In this document: piece by piece, positions 26,424-35,599 of the stretch | Numbering within the stretch: the first letter of the stretch is position 1 | Layout of the letters: each line of letters opens with the position of its first letter | Assembly (NCBI RefSeq): GCF_000473065.1 | Contig: NZ_KI421492.1 | Location: 65,830 to 122,763 of the forward strand | Reading direction: 5' to 3' | DNA: 56,934 nt | DNA from: Bradyrhizobium sp. WSM1743 | GTDB lineage: Bacteria; Pseudomonadota; Alphaproteobacteria; Rhizobiales; Xanthobacteraceae | Translations under genes and position numbers: made by a program | Notes under the pieces: generated by a model | The model's input: only the letters and a program-made list of their open reading frames with translations | Told to the model about the DNA's origin: nothing | Database searches by the model: none

Positions 26424-28871
26424 ATGGCAGGAGCGAACGACAAGACACGATCTCTGCGCGAGGGCCTGTTCGCCAAATACGTCGTCTCCCTCGTCGGCCT
26501 CGTCGTGTTCGTCCTCGCCGTCAACGGCGCGATGGAGAGCTGGATCTCCTACCGCGCCACGAGGACACAGCTGACCGACGGGCTGGAGGACAAGGCGCAG
26601 GCAGCCGCCCGGCGGATCGAGCAGTCGATCTCCGAGCTGGATCGCCAGATCAGCTGGGTGACGCGGGCGAGCCAGGACACGCTGGAGAAGCGCCGCGCCG
26701 ACTACGCGTCACTCCTGCACCAGGTCTCGGTCGTCAACCAGCTGTTCCAGCTCAACGGCGAAGGCCGCGAGGTGCTGCGCGTCTCCAGGCAGTCGACCAC
26801 GACCGGCGGCAATGCCGACCTCTCCCGCGACATGCGCTTCACCGACGCCGTCGCCCGCGGCGTCAGCTATGCGCCGGCCTGGTTCGCCGACCGGACGCCG
26901 TTGATGTCGATCTCGGTGGCGCATTCCGGCTTCAATGCCGGCGTCACCGTGGCCGAGATCGATCTCAGCTTCCTCTCCGACTTCCTGTCCGACGCCCAGG
27001 TCGGCAAGGCGGCCTTTGCCTATGTCGTCGACCCGCGCGGCCGGGTGCTGGCGACGTCATCAAAAGTGCCCGAAATCGGCAAGGACCTTTCCAAGCTGCC
27101 GCAGGTGGCGGCTGCGATTGCGCCCGGCCACGAGCCCGACACGTCGGGCACCGACTTCAACGGCCATGCGGTGATGAGCGCCGCCAGCATCGTGCCGAAG
27201 CTCGGCTGGAGCGTGCTGTTCGAGCAGCCGACCACGCAGGCCTTGATGCCGATCCGTGACCAGCTGGTGCGCATCGCGCTTCTGATCGGCATGGGCCTGA
27301 TGGTCGCGATCCTGGCCGGCACGTTGCTGGCACGCCGCATGATCATCCCGATCACGGCGCTGCGCGACGGCGCGCACAGGCTCGGCGAAGGCGATTTCAG
27401 CCACCGCATCGACGTGCACACCTCCGACGAGCTGGAAGACCTCGCCGGGCAGTTCAACCGCATGGCCGACCAGATCCAGGAGACCTATTCGAACCTGGAG
27501 ACCAAGGTCGAGGAGCGCACGCGCGATCTCGCGCAATCGATCCACGAGCTCAAGGTGCTGGAGGAGGTCGGCCGCGCGGTGGCCTCCTCGCTCGATCTCA
27601 ACGCGGTGCTTGCCACCATCGCCGCCCGCGCGATCGAGATCACCCGTGCCGACGCGGTGCTGATCTACGGCTTCGATGCCGAAGCGCGCCGCTTCAACCT
27701 GGCCGAGGCCAACGGCATCGACAAATCCGTCGAAGGCGCGCATGTCACCATCGGCGAAGGCGACAACATCCTGAGCGATGCTGCCAGAAGCGGCGAGCCG
27801 ATCGCGCTTGCCGAGCTCGGCGATGCCGCCGAGCAGCCGCTGCGCGAGGTCGCGCTCGCCGCCGGCTTCAGCTCGGTGCTGGTGGTGCCGCTGGTCGACC
27901 AGCAGGGCACGCTGGGCGCGCTGGTGGTCCTGCGCCGCGCCGGCGGCGCGTTCGCGCCCAGCATCATCGGCCTGATGCGCACCTTCGCCAACCAGGCCGT
28001 GCTGGCGATGCGCAATGCGCACCTGTTCACCGAGGTCGAGCACAAGAGCCACGCGCTGGAGGCGGCGCACGAGACCGTGCGCGCCCAGGCCGACAAGCTC
28101 AAGCAGCAGACCGAGCAGCTCAAGGACTGGAACAAGTCGCTGGAGGAGCGCGTCAAGACCCAGCTTGGCGAGATCGAGCGCATCCGCAAGCTCGAGCGTT
28201 TCCTGGCGCCGCAGGTGGCGCAGCTGATCGCCTCCTCCGACAGCCCGGAAGGGTTGCTCACCAGCCAGCGCCGCGAGGTCACGGTGGTGTTCTGCGACCT
28301 GCGCGGCTTCACCGCGTTCACGGAAGCGACCGAGCCGGAAGAGGCGATGAACGTGCTGCGCGAATATCACGCCGCGCTCGGCAAGCTGATCTTCAAATAT
28401 GAGGGCACGCTCGACAAATATGCCGGCGACGGCGTGATGATCCTGTTCAATGCGCCGATCCAGTTCGAGGACCACATCAAGCGCGCGGTGAAGATGGCGG
28501 TGGAGATGCGCGACACCATCGGCCCGCTGACCGAGCGCTGGCGCAACCGCGGGCATAGCCTGGGGTTCGGCATCGGCGTCGCGCTCGGCTATGCCACGCT
28601 CGGCCAGGTCGGTTTCGAGCAGCGGCTGGAATATGCCGCGATCGGCAGCGTCACCAACCTCGCCTCCCGCCTCTGCGGCGAAGCCAAGGCAGGCCAGATC
28701 GTGGTCAGCCGCCGCGTCTACGGCATGGTCGAGCCGTGGGTCGAGGCGCGCGCCCTCGACGATCTCCAGCTGAAGGGGTTCAATCACCCGGTGCTGGCGA
28801 TGGAGATCTTGAGCTGGCGCGAGGAGGTGGAGAACGTGGTGGACGCCGCGGCGGTGCGGCGGCGGGGGTAG
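26424..28871 (+). CDS. Membrane class III adenylate/guanylate cyclase with Cache, HAMP and GAF domains
   Basis: The 815 residues run as follows: TM1 (about 17-36), a periplasmic double-Cache sensor (about 37-285), TM2 (about 287-308), HAMP (to about 360), GAF (about 385-535), a coiled coil (about 540-600) and a class III cyclase domain (about 615-790). The metal-binding aspartates are D625 (VVFCDLRGF) and D669 (YAGDGVM). K665 matches the purine-contacting lysine, and the TNLASR segment supplies the transition-state Asn and Arg. The second base-reading position is alanine (EYAAIGS) instead of Asp or Thr. Either cAMP or cGMP could be the product, ATP being likelier. It is a probable source of ligand for the nearby Crp-family protein. 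Confidence 0.92.
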   Translation: MAGANDKTRSLREGLFAKYVVSLVGLVVFVLAVNGAMESWISYRATRTQLTDGLEDKAQAAARRIEQSISELDRQISWVTRASQDTLEKRRADYASLLHQVSVVNQLFQLNGEGREVLRVSRQSTTTGGNADLSRDMRFTDAVARGVSYAPAWFADRTPLMSISVAHSGFNAGVTVAEIDLSFLSDFLSDAQVGKAAFAYVVDPRGRVLATSSKVPEIGKDLSKLPQVAAAIAPGHEPDTSGTDFNGHAVMSAASIVPKLGWSVLFEQPTTQALMPIRDQLVRIALLIGMGLMVAILAGTLLARRMIIPITALRDGAHRLGEGDFSHRIDVHTSDELEDLAGQFNRMADQIQETYSNLETKVEERTRDLAQSIHELKVLEEVGRAVASSLDLNAVLATIAARAIEITRADAVLIYGFDAEARRFNLAEANGIDKSVEGAHVTIGEGDNILSDAARSGEPIALAELGDAAEQPLREVALAAGFSSVLVVPLVDQQGTLGALVVLRRAGGAFAPSIIGLMRTFANQAVLAMRNAHLFTEVEHKSHALEAAHETVRAQADKLKQQTEQLKDWNKSLEERVKTQLGEIERIRKLERFLAPQVAQLIASSDSPEGLLTSQRREVTVVFCDLRGFTAFTEATEPEEAMNVLREYHAALGKLIFKYEGTLDKYAGDGVMILFNAPIQFEDHIKRAVKMAVEMRDTIGPLTERWRNRGHSLGFGIGVALGYATLGQVGFEQRLEYAAIGSVTNLASRLCGEAKAGQIVVSRRVYGMVEPWVEARALDDLQLKGFNHPVLAMEILSWREEVENVVDAAAVRRRG

Positions 28872-29163
28872 CGAACACAAAAAGTGCGAAAACAACCCCA
28901 TGCACAGTAGGCGGGGGCTGTGGAATCAATGGGTTACGAGGGACCTCGCGTGGGCGCCGTCGCGGTTTGACTCATCGGGCAAACACCGGCGAGCAGCAGC
29001 TTGGTCAGCTCGCCGTTCTTCCTGCTGCGCCTTGAGCTGGACGAACGCCTTCTCCAGTGCTTCGTCGCGCTGCGACAGCACCGAGGGCCGATCTCGTATC
29101 CCTCGCAATCGCTTGCGGGGATGGACCGACCTTTATCTGGACGACCACAGCTACAGGTGACCC
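28872..29163. other. Gap with possible gene remnants before higA
   Basis: This 292-base stretch has no intact gene. The plus-strand frame ending LYLDDHSYR just before the antitoxin could be the last residues of a decayed HigB toxin, whose genes usually end with an aspartate/tyrosine/histidine-rich tail. On the minus strand, about 29000-29080 encodes a coiled-coil-like stretch (SQRDEALEKAFVQLKAQQEE). Neither is convincing. Confidence 0.3.
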
Positions 29164-29472
29164 ATGCTGATGACGAAGCGCAAGCCGTCCACGGTCGGCG
29201 AAATCCTCACCGAGGAATTCATGAAGCCGATGGGCCTGACCCAGGGCGCGTTGGCCGAGGCCATGGGGGTGCAGCGCAAGCACGTCAACGAACTCTGCAA
29301 CGACCGCCGCAACGTCACCGCGGCCACCGCGCTGATTCTGGCGCGCGTGTTCGGCAATAGCCCGGATTTCTGGCTGAACGTGCAGCGACGAACCGATTTG
29401 TGGGAGGCGATGCACTCAGCGCGCGATCGCAAGCGGATCGAACGGGCGCGACCGCTGACATCGGCGGCGTGA
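29164..29472 (+). CDS. HigA family antitoxin (XRE helix-turn-helix)
   Basis: This 102-residue protein has the HigA signature VGEILTEEFMKPMGLTQGALAEAMGV followed by NVTAATALILARVFGNSPDFWLNVQ, split here over the helix-turn-helix (about residues 12-70). HigA neutralises the mRNA-cutting toxin HigB and represses its own promoter. HigB normally precedes HigA, but the preceding 290 bases hold no intact toxin gene. It may be an orphan antitoxin or a repressor that has been recruited for another task. Confidence 0.9.
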   Translation: MLMTKRKPSTVGEILTEEFMKPMGLTQGALAEAMGVQRKHVNELCNDRRNVTAATALILARVFGNSPDFWLNVQRRTDLWEAMHSARDRKRIERARPLTSAA

Positions 29473-29682
29473 CACCGCACACACGGGGATCTTTACAGCA
29501 GGCCCCGGTGGCTTGGCGGCGTCGATCCGCTCGATATCCTCCTTGAGGAGTGACGGAACAGGGCGCGCAGCACCGCAAACCACTTGAATGTTGCAACGCT
29601 CGGCAGACGCCCCGAACCACATCCCTCCTCCCCGCGACCAACCATCGCCTCAACGGCGAGGCCGATTTCTGGGAGACGACCC

Positions 29683-30549
29683 GTGACGCTTGCCTTGCCT
29701 TCGCGTGCCTATGATTTGCAGATGCTGGACCGGCCCGCGGACCGCGCGCGCGATCACGGCTGGGTGTACGGGCTGCCGCCGGGCATCACGAGCGAGCAAT
29801 GGCCGCTCGATCCGGTCAGCGGCTATCCGCTGATGCATGGTTTTACGCTTCTGCTGCCGGAAGATTATCGGGTGCATGGCGAAGACATCGTCGCGGTGTC
29901 GTTCTTCGCCACGGCGCCCGATCACAATGACGGCGGCGCGCCCGACGATCCTGAAATCCGCGAGGCCGTGCTGGCGCTGCCATCGCATCCACGGCTGTCG
30001 CGCATGACCGACATTCTCGACTACGAATATGCCGCTTTGCTGCTGACCCAGTCCGAATATGACGGCGCATTCGCGACACCGCCGGCGCCGCTTGCGCTGG
30101 CGACGGGGGAGCGGCCGCGCTGGCTCGATGTCGGCGGGGCCAGCGCCTTCTTCGAGGCTGCCGCGCCTTACGCGAAGAAGATGTTTGCTGCCCCACCGCG
30201 CGCCGATCTCGGCGAGACCCGCGCGATTGCGCTGTCGCCGCGCGCGAGCGATCCCAATGCCGGCAAGGGCCCGCAGGACGAGTACACGCGCGAGAATCCG
30301 CCGACCGGCTATCAGCCTTACTACTATTATATCGGCGGCGTGCCGCGCAGTGACAATTTCCGCCTGCACGACTGGGCCAAGGATCACGCCCACAACCATC
30401 TCGGCGGCACCATGCGGCCCTGCCAGGCCGTACCGGAGATGAGCCCGTTCTACGTCGAGTTCGAGGAATATTTCGGCGGCTACAATTTTGGCGGTGGCAA
30501 TGCGCAGCTGGATTTCAAGGATATGAAGTTCGACTGGGCGTGCGGGTAA
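29683..30549 (+). CDS. Hypothetical protein of 288 residues
   Basis: I do not recognise a family. The protein is predicted soluble, with no signal peptide or membrane segment. It is rich in aromatic residues and proline, with the notable segments HGWVYGLPPGITSEQWPLDP near the N terminus and YQPYYYYIGGVPRSDNFRLHDW and EEYFGGYNFGGGNAQLDF near the C terminus. The GTG at 29683 follows GGGAGACGACCC. It ends exactly where the convergent LTXXQ gene ends, with no spacer. The layout loosely recalls DUF1963-like immunity proteins, but I cannot support that. Confidence 0.75.
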   Translation: MTLALPSRAYDLQMLDRPADRARDHGWVYGLPPGITSEQWPLDPVSGYPLMHGFTLLLPEDYRVHGEDIVAVSFFATAPDHNDGGAPDDPEIREAVLALPSHPRLSRMTDILDYEYAALLLTQSEYDGAFATPPAPLALATGERPRWLDVGGASAFFEAAAPYAKKMFAAPPRADLGETRAIALSPRASDPNAGKGPQDEYTRENPPTGYQPYYYYIGGVPRSDNFRLHDWAKDHAHNHLGGTMRPCQAVPEMSPFYVEFEEYFGGYNFGGGNAQLDFKDMKFDWACG

Positions 30550-31872
30550 TCACACCCCCCGCTTCGGCCCGATCGCCTCGAACCCCGCCTTCTGCTCGTC
30601 GCTCAAATCCGCCTGGAAATCGTCGAGCGCGTCGGCCACACCGCTCACCGCTTGCAGCATCGCCTGCAGCCGCGTCTTCACGGCGGCGAGGCGGGCCTGC
30701 GGGGTTGCGGCGGGCTCTGTCGGGCAGGCGCTCAGCGTCTGCATGGTGCGGAGCGTGGTGTCCTGGAGCACCTCGAGGCGTGCGCGGGCGATCTCGTCGA
30801 GGTGGAGCGTGGAGGCGATGTCGGCGGCGGGCCATTGCTGCTGGACGAGTTGCTCGTATTGGCGCTGCGCGTTCTCGTCAGAAAGAGGATCGTAGTCCGC
30901 CTGGCAGGCCTTGGCCGCCTGCCCGTCCTTGGAGGCGTCCTTGCTCGCGTTCTTGTCAGCATTTTTGGACTGGTAGGACGCCAGCGCGGCGCGGCGCTCA
31001 TTGGCGAGGGCGTTGAGCCTGGCTTTCTGGTCGTCATTGAGCAGGCCGGCGAACTTCGTCAGCGGCGCTTCGATTGCGTCCGTCGCCTTGATCATGGCCT
31101 CGATGCGCTCGCGCATCAGGCCGAGGCGATCCGACGCATTCGCGGGCGCCTGCGCCGGGCAGGCGGTGTGGATGGTGTCGCGCGCCGCATTCCAGGCCGA
31201 TGCGAGCTCGTCGAGCGCGGTGCGCTGCAGCTCGTTCGGCTGAACAGCGCTCGCGATGCGGTCGACCGGCAGGCCGCCGGTGTCGCTGGCCTCGCAGAGC
31301 GTTTCCGCGGACGGGATTTTTCGCGCGCGCCGGCCTTGCGGCACGGTGTAGGCGGCAAGCTCGGGCGCGGCATAGGGCGTGAAGAGTGCGGCATAGATGT
31401 CGCCGTAGCCGTACAGCGAGAGGCTGGTCGAATCGCCGAAGATGATTGCGGTGGTGAGATCGTCATGCGCGAACGGCCAGAACACCGGGCCAACCCAGCC
31501 GTAGCTGCCGTCGGGATGGCGCCACCAGCCCTGCGGGCGGCGGCCGCCTTGCCAGCCCGCCAGCGCAGCTTGCGCCGTGAGGGCCGCGCGCAGGACGTAA
31601 GGGTTGGATAGCTGGCCGCGCTCGGCCCCGCGCGGGTCCTGCGACCTCAGCGCAGCGGAGTGATAGCGGCCACCGCGCACGGCCATGCGGGAATGGCGCA
31701 ACCGCGACAGGCCCATCATGTGACCGACGGCGAAACGCGCAACCCCAAGCGGACCGCCACGCAATCCGAACTGCGCCTCGGCCCTATTAGGCAGCAACAC
31801 TGCCGCGATCACCAGGAGCGCGCCGGCCAGCGCCAAGCCCATGCGTCCCGACAAGATCGCCGACTTGACCAC
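30550..31872 (-). CDS. Spy/CpxP-like LTXXQ-motif periplasmic protein
   Basis: An N-terminal hydrophobic export signal (MGLALAGALLVIAAVLLPNRAEA) is followed by a glycine/tryptophan-rich region and two helical LTXXQ-type modules (about residues 215-320 and 345-440). Each contains a variant motif: LNDDQKARLNAL in the first and LSDEQKAGFEAIG in the second. Spy and CpxP proteins of this type bind unfolded envelope proteins or restrain stress sensors. The start is uncertain; GTG at 31872 or 31884 both lie near GGGAGGAC. A lysine/aspartate-rich linker separates the modules. Confidence 0.82.
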   Translation of the reverse strand: MVKSAILSGRMGLALAGALLVIAAVLLPNRAEAQFGLRGGPLGVARFAVGHMMGLSRLRHSRMAVRGGRYHSAALRSQDPRGAERGQLSNPYVLRAALTAQAALAGWQGGRRPQGWWRHPDGSYGWVGPVFWPFAHDDLTTAIIFGDSTSLSLYGYGDIYAALFTPYAAPELAAYTVPQGRRARKIPSAETLCEASDTGGLPVDRIASAVQPNELQRTALDELASAWNAARDTIHTACPAQAPANASDRLGLMRERIEAMIKATDAIEAPLTKFAGLLNDDQKARLNALANERRAALASYQSKNADKNASKDASKDGQAAKACQADYDPLSDENAQRQYEQLVQQQWPAADIASTLHLDEIARARLEVLQDTTLRTMQTLSACPTEPAATPQARLAAVKTRLQAMLQAVSGVADALDDFQADLSDEQKAGFEAIGPKRGV

Positions 31873-32005
31873 GGATCTGGCCACGTCCTCCCTCCCGCAC
31901 CAAGCGCGCAATGCGTCGCATCACAATGACGCGCAAGGGAACCGAATGTTCCGCGGCGTTGCAGGGCAAAGCGTCGCAACGCTCGCCGGCCATGCCGGTG
32001 CGGCG

Positions 32006-33031
32006 TCACTGCGCCTTTTGCGGCATCACAAACGTCTGGCCGGGATAGATCAGGTTCGGGTTGTGGATCTTGTCGCGGTTGGCGTTGAAGATCACCCCGT
32101 AACGGGCGCCGTCGCCGTAGGCGAGCCGGCTGAGCGCCCACAGGCTGTCGCCGCGGGCGATGATCCGGCTGCCGCCTGCTTCCGCCGGTGCGGTGGTGAG
32201 CACGTCCGCCGGCGAGGCCGATGCGACCGCCGTCGCCGCCGGCGCGTGCGCCAGGGCCTTAGGTTTTGGCGCGCCGATCAATTTCGGCCGGGCCGCTGGC
32301 CTGTCGGGCACTGAAGCCAGGCGCGGCGAGGCCGACGGCAGGGCGGCCACGACATCGGGCTTATCGTCGGGCTTCTCGGCCTGCTTCGTCTCCTGCCGCA
32401 CATCCTGCTTCGCGACTGGCGCGGGCCGCGCGGGCGGCGGCGCCGCCTCGGCGATGGTCACCGGCATGGTCCGGCCGGACTCCGTAATTGTGCCGTCCGG
32501 TGCCTTGGCCCGGAGCGTCAGTTCATAGGAACCGGCAGGAAGCTGCGGCGGAGTCATCACGAACTGGCCCGAGGCGTCCGCGACCACGGTATCGAGCGGC
32601 TTGCCGTCGCGCAGCAGCTCGACCCTTGCACCCGGCATGGCGCGGCCCGCAATCACCGCCGCCTCGCCGTGATCGTCGATGCGGGCGACGTCGAAGCGGG
32701 GAGCGGCATCCGCCGGCACCGGCTTGACCGGCGCGAGATCGCCGAGCGCGGCCACCTGCTTCTGGGTCTCGGCCAGCGCGCCCGCCTTCGGCTCGGAGGC
32801 CGGTGCAGGCGGCGCGCTAGCGGCAAGCTTTGGCTGTTCCGGCTTGAGCTCTGGTTTGGGCTCCACCTTGGACTCGACTTTGGGTTCGACCTGGGCATCG
32901 GGCTTGGCGGCAACGGCGGTGTTCGTTCCATCCGGGAGCAGGCGGCGCAGCTCGGTCGGGCCGATCACCAGCGCGGTGCCGACCAGCGCGAGCAGACAGA
33001 AGGCAATGAAGGCCTTGGATGCGGTGATCAT
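32006..33031 (-). CDS. LysM domain protein with N-terminal membrane anchor
   Basis: This 341-residue protein has an N-terminal membrane segment (AFIAFCLLALVGTALVIG), a long region of low complexity (A, P, K, E) and an Ig-like domain (about 135-195, GRAMPGARVELLRDGKPLD and QLPAGSYELTLRA). It ends in a LysM domain (about 290-338, IIARGDSLWALSRLAYGDGA then IHNPNLIYPGQTFVMP). LysM binds N-acetylglucosamine polymers, so it probably contacts peptidoglycan in the periplasm. It is close behind, and on the same strand as, nothing that suggests a pathway; its 5' end is divergent from an exported protein gene. Confidence 0.9.
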   Translation of the reverse strand: MITASKAFIAFCLLALVGTALVIGPTELRRLLPDGTNTAVAAKPDAQVEPKVESKVEPKPELKPEQPKLAASAPPAPASEPKAGALAETQKQVAALGDLAPVKPVPADAAPRFDVARIDDHGEAAVIAGRAMPGARVELLRDGKPLDTVVADASGQFVMTPPQLPAGSYELTLRAKAPDGTITESGRTMPVTIAEAAPPPARPAPVAKQDVRQETKQAEKPDDKPDVVAALPSASPRLASVPDRPAARPKLIGAPKPKALAHAPAATAVASASPADVLTTAPAEAGGSRIIARGDSLWALSRLAYGDGARYGVIFNANRDKIHNPNLIYPGQTFVMPQKAQ

Positions 33032-33201
33032 CTGAAAAGGACCTTGGATGGCAAATCAGCCGAGGTCGGCAAAGTGCGCCGATTTGGCTGCGGCAGCAAG
33101 ACGGTCGATGGGATTATGCCTCGCGCGGATGAACCGGAGCGACCGTGCGGGTGTCCAACGATCAAGGCCGCACCGCGGCATTTCTTCAAGGGATTTTTGT
33201 C

Positions 33202-33894
33202 GTGACCGTATTTTCCCGTGCCGCGCGATGGCTGGCGCTTGTCCTGACGGCCGCCGCCTCGCCCGCATTGGCCGCCTCCGGTCCGCCGCCCGGCTTCACT
33301 CTTTCCGACGATGCCGATCTCGCCTTCACCTCGCCCGACGGCGCCACCAAGCTCGAACAGTACAAGAAGGAGAACGAGGATCTCGACCTCAAATGGCAGG
33401 TCTGGGCGCGACGCGGCGAAGAGATGACCGAGCTGAAGCCCGAGCAGGGCTATCCGGCCGGGTTCCGTTTCACGGGCGACTCGCAATGGCTGGTGCGGAT
33501 GCAGAAGACCGGCTCGGGCTCGCAGGACCTCTTGCTCTACCGGGCCGAGAAAGGCACCTTCGTCAACGCGACGAAGAAATCGCTCAGCGATCTCGCCTGG
33601 GCCTATTTTCACAGCAGGCCCGACACGAAGAACATGAAGCTCGACTACCACATCTCGGCCAATCTGATGAAGGGCACCGAAGATGCTTATCGCTGGCTCG
33701 GCGTCGACTGGCCCAGCAACCGCTACCTCCTGATCTCGCTGTCCGGCGAAATGGACAAGCATCCGAAGAACGTCGCCGTCAAGGGATTGGCGGATTGGAA
33801 ATGCCGCTATGACCTCAAGACCGGCAAGTTCGACGTGCCCAGGATATTCGCCAAGAGCAATGCGGAAGCGCTGACCTGGGAGATCAAGCGGTGA
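33202..33894 (+). CDS. Hypothetical exported protein, 230 residues
   Basis: A signal peptide (WLALVLTAAASPALA) is followed by a soluble domain with no family I recognise. Conserved-looking stretches include WARRGEEMTELKPEQGYPAGFRFTGD, split over two strands, and GLADWKCRYDLKTGKFDVP near the end. The GTG at 33202 follows AAGGGA; earlier starts have no signal sequence. It is probably periplasmic. No neighbour suggests a role. Confidence 0.8.
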   Translation: MTVFSRAARWLALVLTAAASPALAASGPPPGFTLSDDADLAFTSPDGATKLEQYKKENEDLDLKWQVWARRGEEMTELKPEQGYPAGFRFTGDSQWLVRMQKTGSGSQDLLLYRAEKGTFVNATKKSLSDLAWAYFHSRPDTKNMKLDYHISANLMKGTEDAYRWLGVDWPSNRYLLISLSGEMDKHPKNVAVKGLADWKCRYDLKTGKFDVPRIFAKSNAEALTWEIKR

Positions 33895-33979
33895 GTGTCG
33901 CTTCGAGCCGCGGCATCGAATCCGCCGACTCGGACTCCTGCATCACAGCAGAGACGGCACTGGTGACTCGCAGCAGTCC

Positions 33980-34384
33980 TTAGACCATCAGCTTCCATGA
34001 CCAGTAGATGCCAATCGCCATCTGGACGGCGAACGCGGTGAAGCGGAGGCTTACTGCCGTCGGACTGTTCGACGCGAGATGGATGATCGACTGCACAATC
34101 CGTGCGCCAAGAAACCAAAACGCCAGAGGGTCCGTAACATCTGTTCTCGATACCATGATCGCGATCGCCAACAAGCCGCCGAAAATCGGTAGACCTTCGA
34201 CGCAATTCGCGTGAGCCCGTGCGAGACGCTGCATGAAGGGCGATAGTCCGGAGTTGTCCGGCGCGAAGGCGTTGGCCGCAACCTTTCCAGTCGCCACGAG
34301 ATACGTTCGGATGGCCTCCATCACGACCAGCAGAAAGAGCGCCCACGAGACGAAGCCTGCCAGTGCATAGCCCGTGTTGGACAT
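33980..34384 (-). CDS. MAPEG family membrane protein
   Basis: This 134-residue protein has four membrane helices and the MAPEG signature RAHANCVEGLPIFGGLL (R-x-H-x-N-x-x-E), which in the family binds glutathione or lipid substrate. The bacterial members are of mostly unknown function; some act as glutathione transferases. The ATG at 34384 follows GGGAGGGGAC. Confidence 0.9.
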   Translation of the reverse strand: MSNTGYALAGFVSWALFLLVVMEAIRTYLVATGKVAANAFAPDNSGLSPFMQRLARAHANCVEGLPIFGGLLAIAIMVSRTDVTDPLAFWFLGARIVQSIIHLASNSPTAVSLRFTAFAVQMAIGIYWSWKLMV

Positions 34385-34666
34385 GTCCCCTCCCAAGTCA
34401 TTCCTGCCCTTTGTTCAGCTGTAGCCGATCTTCCGAACCAGACAAGCAGGCCCCCTCGCCTGTGCGCTTCGGTTCACTTGCTGACCTTGCACATGACACC
34501 CGACCGCCTCCGCGAAATAGGATCAAACCTCCGAGTTCGCGGTTATCGGCTCGCTGAGACGGCCGGGAACTCCGGCCGGCGGGCATCGGCTAACTTTGCA
34601 TCACGTGCGTCGCAGGCGGCTTTTCGCTGCGCTGTGGCGCGCGCGTGCGATAGCGAGCGAGGTGAC

Positions 34667-35026
34667 ATGGCGGTCTTGGCTTTCAGGATGATCCCTCTCG
34701 TCGCGGTTGCGGCCATCATCGGGCTCTCCGCGGAGGCCCGCGACGACGGGCGCTATGCAAACTCTCCCCTCAAGGGCTGGTTCGAGAGCCTGCACAGCAA
34801 GGGCGGCGGTCCTTGTTGTGCCGACGCCGACGGCACTGCGCTGGCCGACGTCGACTGGGAGACGCGGGACGGACATTACCGGGTGCGGCTCCTCGGCAAC
34901 TGGATCGAGGTGCCCGACGACACCGTCATCACCGAGCCCAACCGCGCCGGGCGCACCATGGTCTGGCCTTATTACGTCAACGGCCGTCCCAGGATCCGCT
35001 GCTTCATGCCCGGCAGCATGACGTGA
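34667..35026 (+). CDS. Hypothetical exported cysteine-containing protein, 119 residues
   Basis: A signal peptide (MIPLVAVAAIIGLSAEA) precedes a small domain with GGGPCCADADGTALADVDWE, RVRLLGNWIEVPDDTVI and the terminal PRIRCFMPGS. This pattern recurs in small secreted proteins of Bradyrhizobium and relatives as far as I recall; the function is unknown. The paired cysteines and one near the end could form a disulfide. The ATG at 34667 follows GAGGTGAC. Confidence 0.82.
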   Translation: MAVLAFRMIPLVAVAAIIGLSAEARDDGRYANSPLKGWFESLHSKGGGPCCADADGTALADVDWETRDGHYRVRLLGNWIEVPDDTVITEPNRAGRTMVWPYYVNGRPRIRCFMPGSMT

Positions 35027-35054
35027 GCCGGGACGAGCCGCGGGATCGGGAAGC

Positions 35055-35177
35055 TCACATCGAGCGTCGGGCCGCCCGCACTTCGGCGAACTCGGCGTCG
35101 GGGTGGCTGACGATGGTGGCAACCATGATGCCGCTGATGATCAGCGACCAGGCGGTGTCCCAATAGATCCAAAACAC
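35055..35177 (-). CDS. Small membrane protein, 40 residues
   Basis: A GTG start at 35177 follows AGGGAGGCTGGCTC. The product FWIYWDTAWSLIISGIMVAT is a single membrane helix followed by a charged tail (HPDAEFAEVRAARRS). Ribosome-binding site, composition and a clean stop support a real short gene. The function is unknown. It is convergent with the preceding exported-protein gene. Confidence 0.5.
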   Translation of the reverse strand: MFWIYWDTAWSLIISGIMVATIVSHPDAEFAEVRAARRSM

Positions 35178-35275
35178 GAGCCAGCCTCCCTTTTCTCATT
35201 CACGCCCTAACCGCATCGCGGTGCCGGCGTTTCCGGCGCGAGGCCCGCCGCAACGGCGCGCGGGCGGGCGAGGCG

Positions 35276-35572
35276 CTATTTGTGTTTGGTCGGTGGCGGC
35301 GCCCGATCGGTTTGGCCGGTGTGGCGCTTTGCCACGACGTCCTCGTCGCGTTCGCCCTCGTGCGGACGCGGCGCAAGCTTGGGCTGGCCGGCTTGACCGC
35401 CATGCTTGCCGCCCATGTCGGGCCTTCCTTCGAGATCGTTTTCGCGGGGCATGCGGTTCAATGCGTTCGCACGGCATTGGTTCGCAGCAGCATCGGTCGT
35501 TTTCGCACTGTGAACGGGCTCATAGAACCGCCCATCTTTGTAGTGCACGATGGCCGGCGCGCCCTGGTGCAT
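35276..35572 (-). CDS. Hypothetical charged protein, about 98 residues
   Basis: The frame from ATG 35572 encodes HYKDGRFYEPVHSAKTTDAA near the N terminus and a disordered, highly charged C terminus ending in TDRAPPPTKHK. Codon third positions are mostly G or C, as in real genes here. The ribosome-binding site is weak and the frame stays open upstream, so the start is uncertain. It is divergent from the small membrane protein at 35600. Confidence 0.42.
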   Translation of the reverse strand: MHQGAPAIVHYKDGRFYEPVHSAKTTDAAANQCRANALNRMPRENDLEGRPDMGGKHGGQAGQPKLAPRPHEGERDEDVVAKRHTGQTDRAPPPTKHK

Positions 35573-35599
35573 CGCGATTTCTACCGAGGGATTGGCCTG

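Noticed and set aside
27060..28901. 613-codon minus-strand frame
   Set aside because: Mirror of the cyclase gene, whose catalytic motifs are intact on the plus strand.
28900..29160. Frame before higA as the HigB toxin
   Set aside because: Only the last few residues resemble HigB; the core (tryptophan- and arginine-rich catalytic part) is not there.
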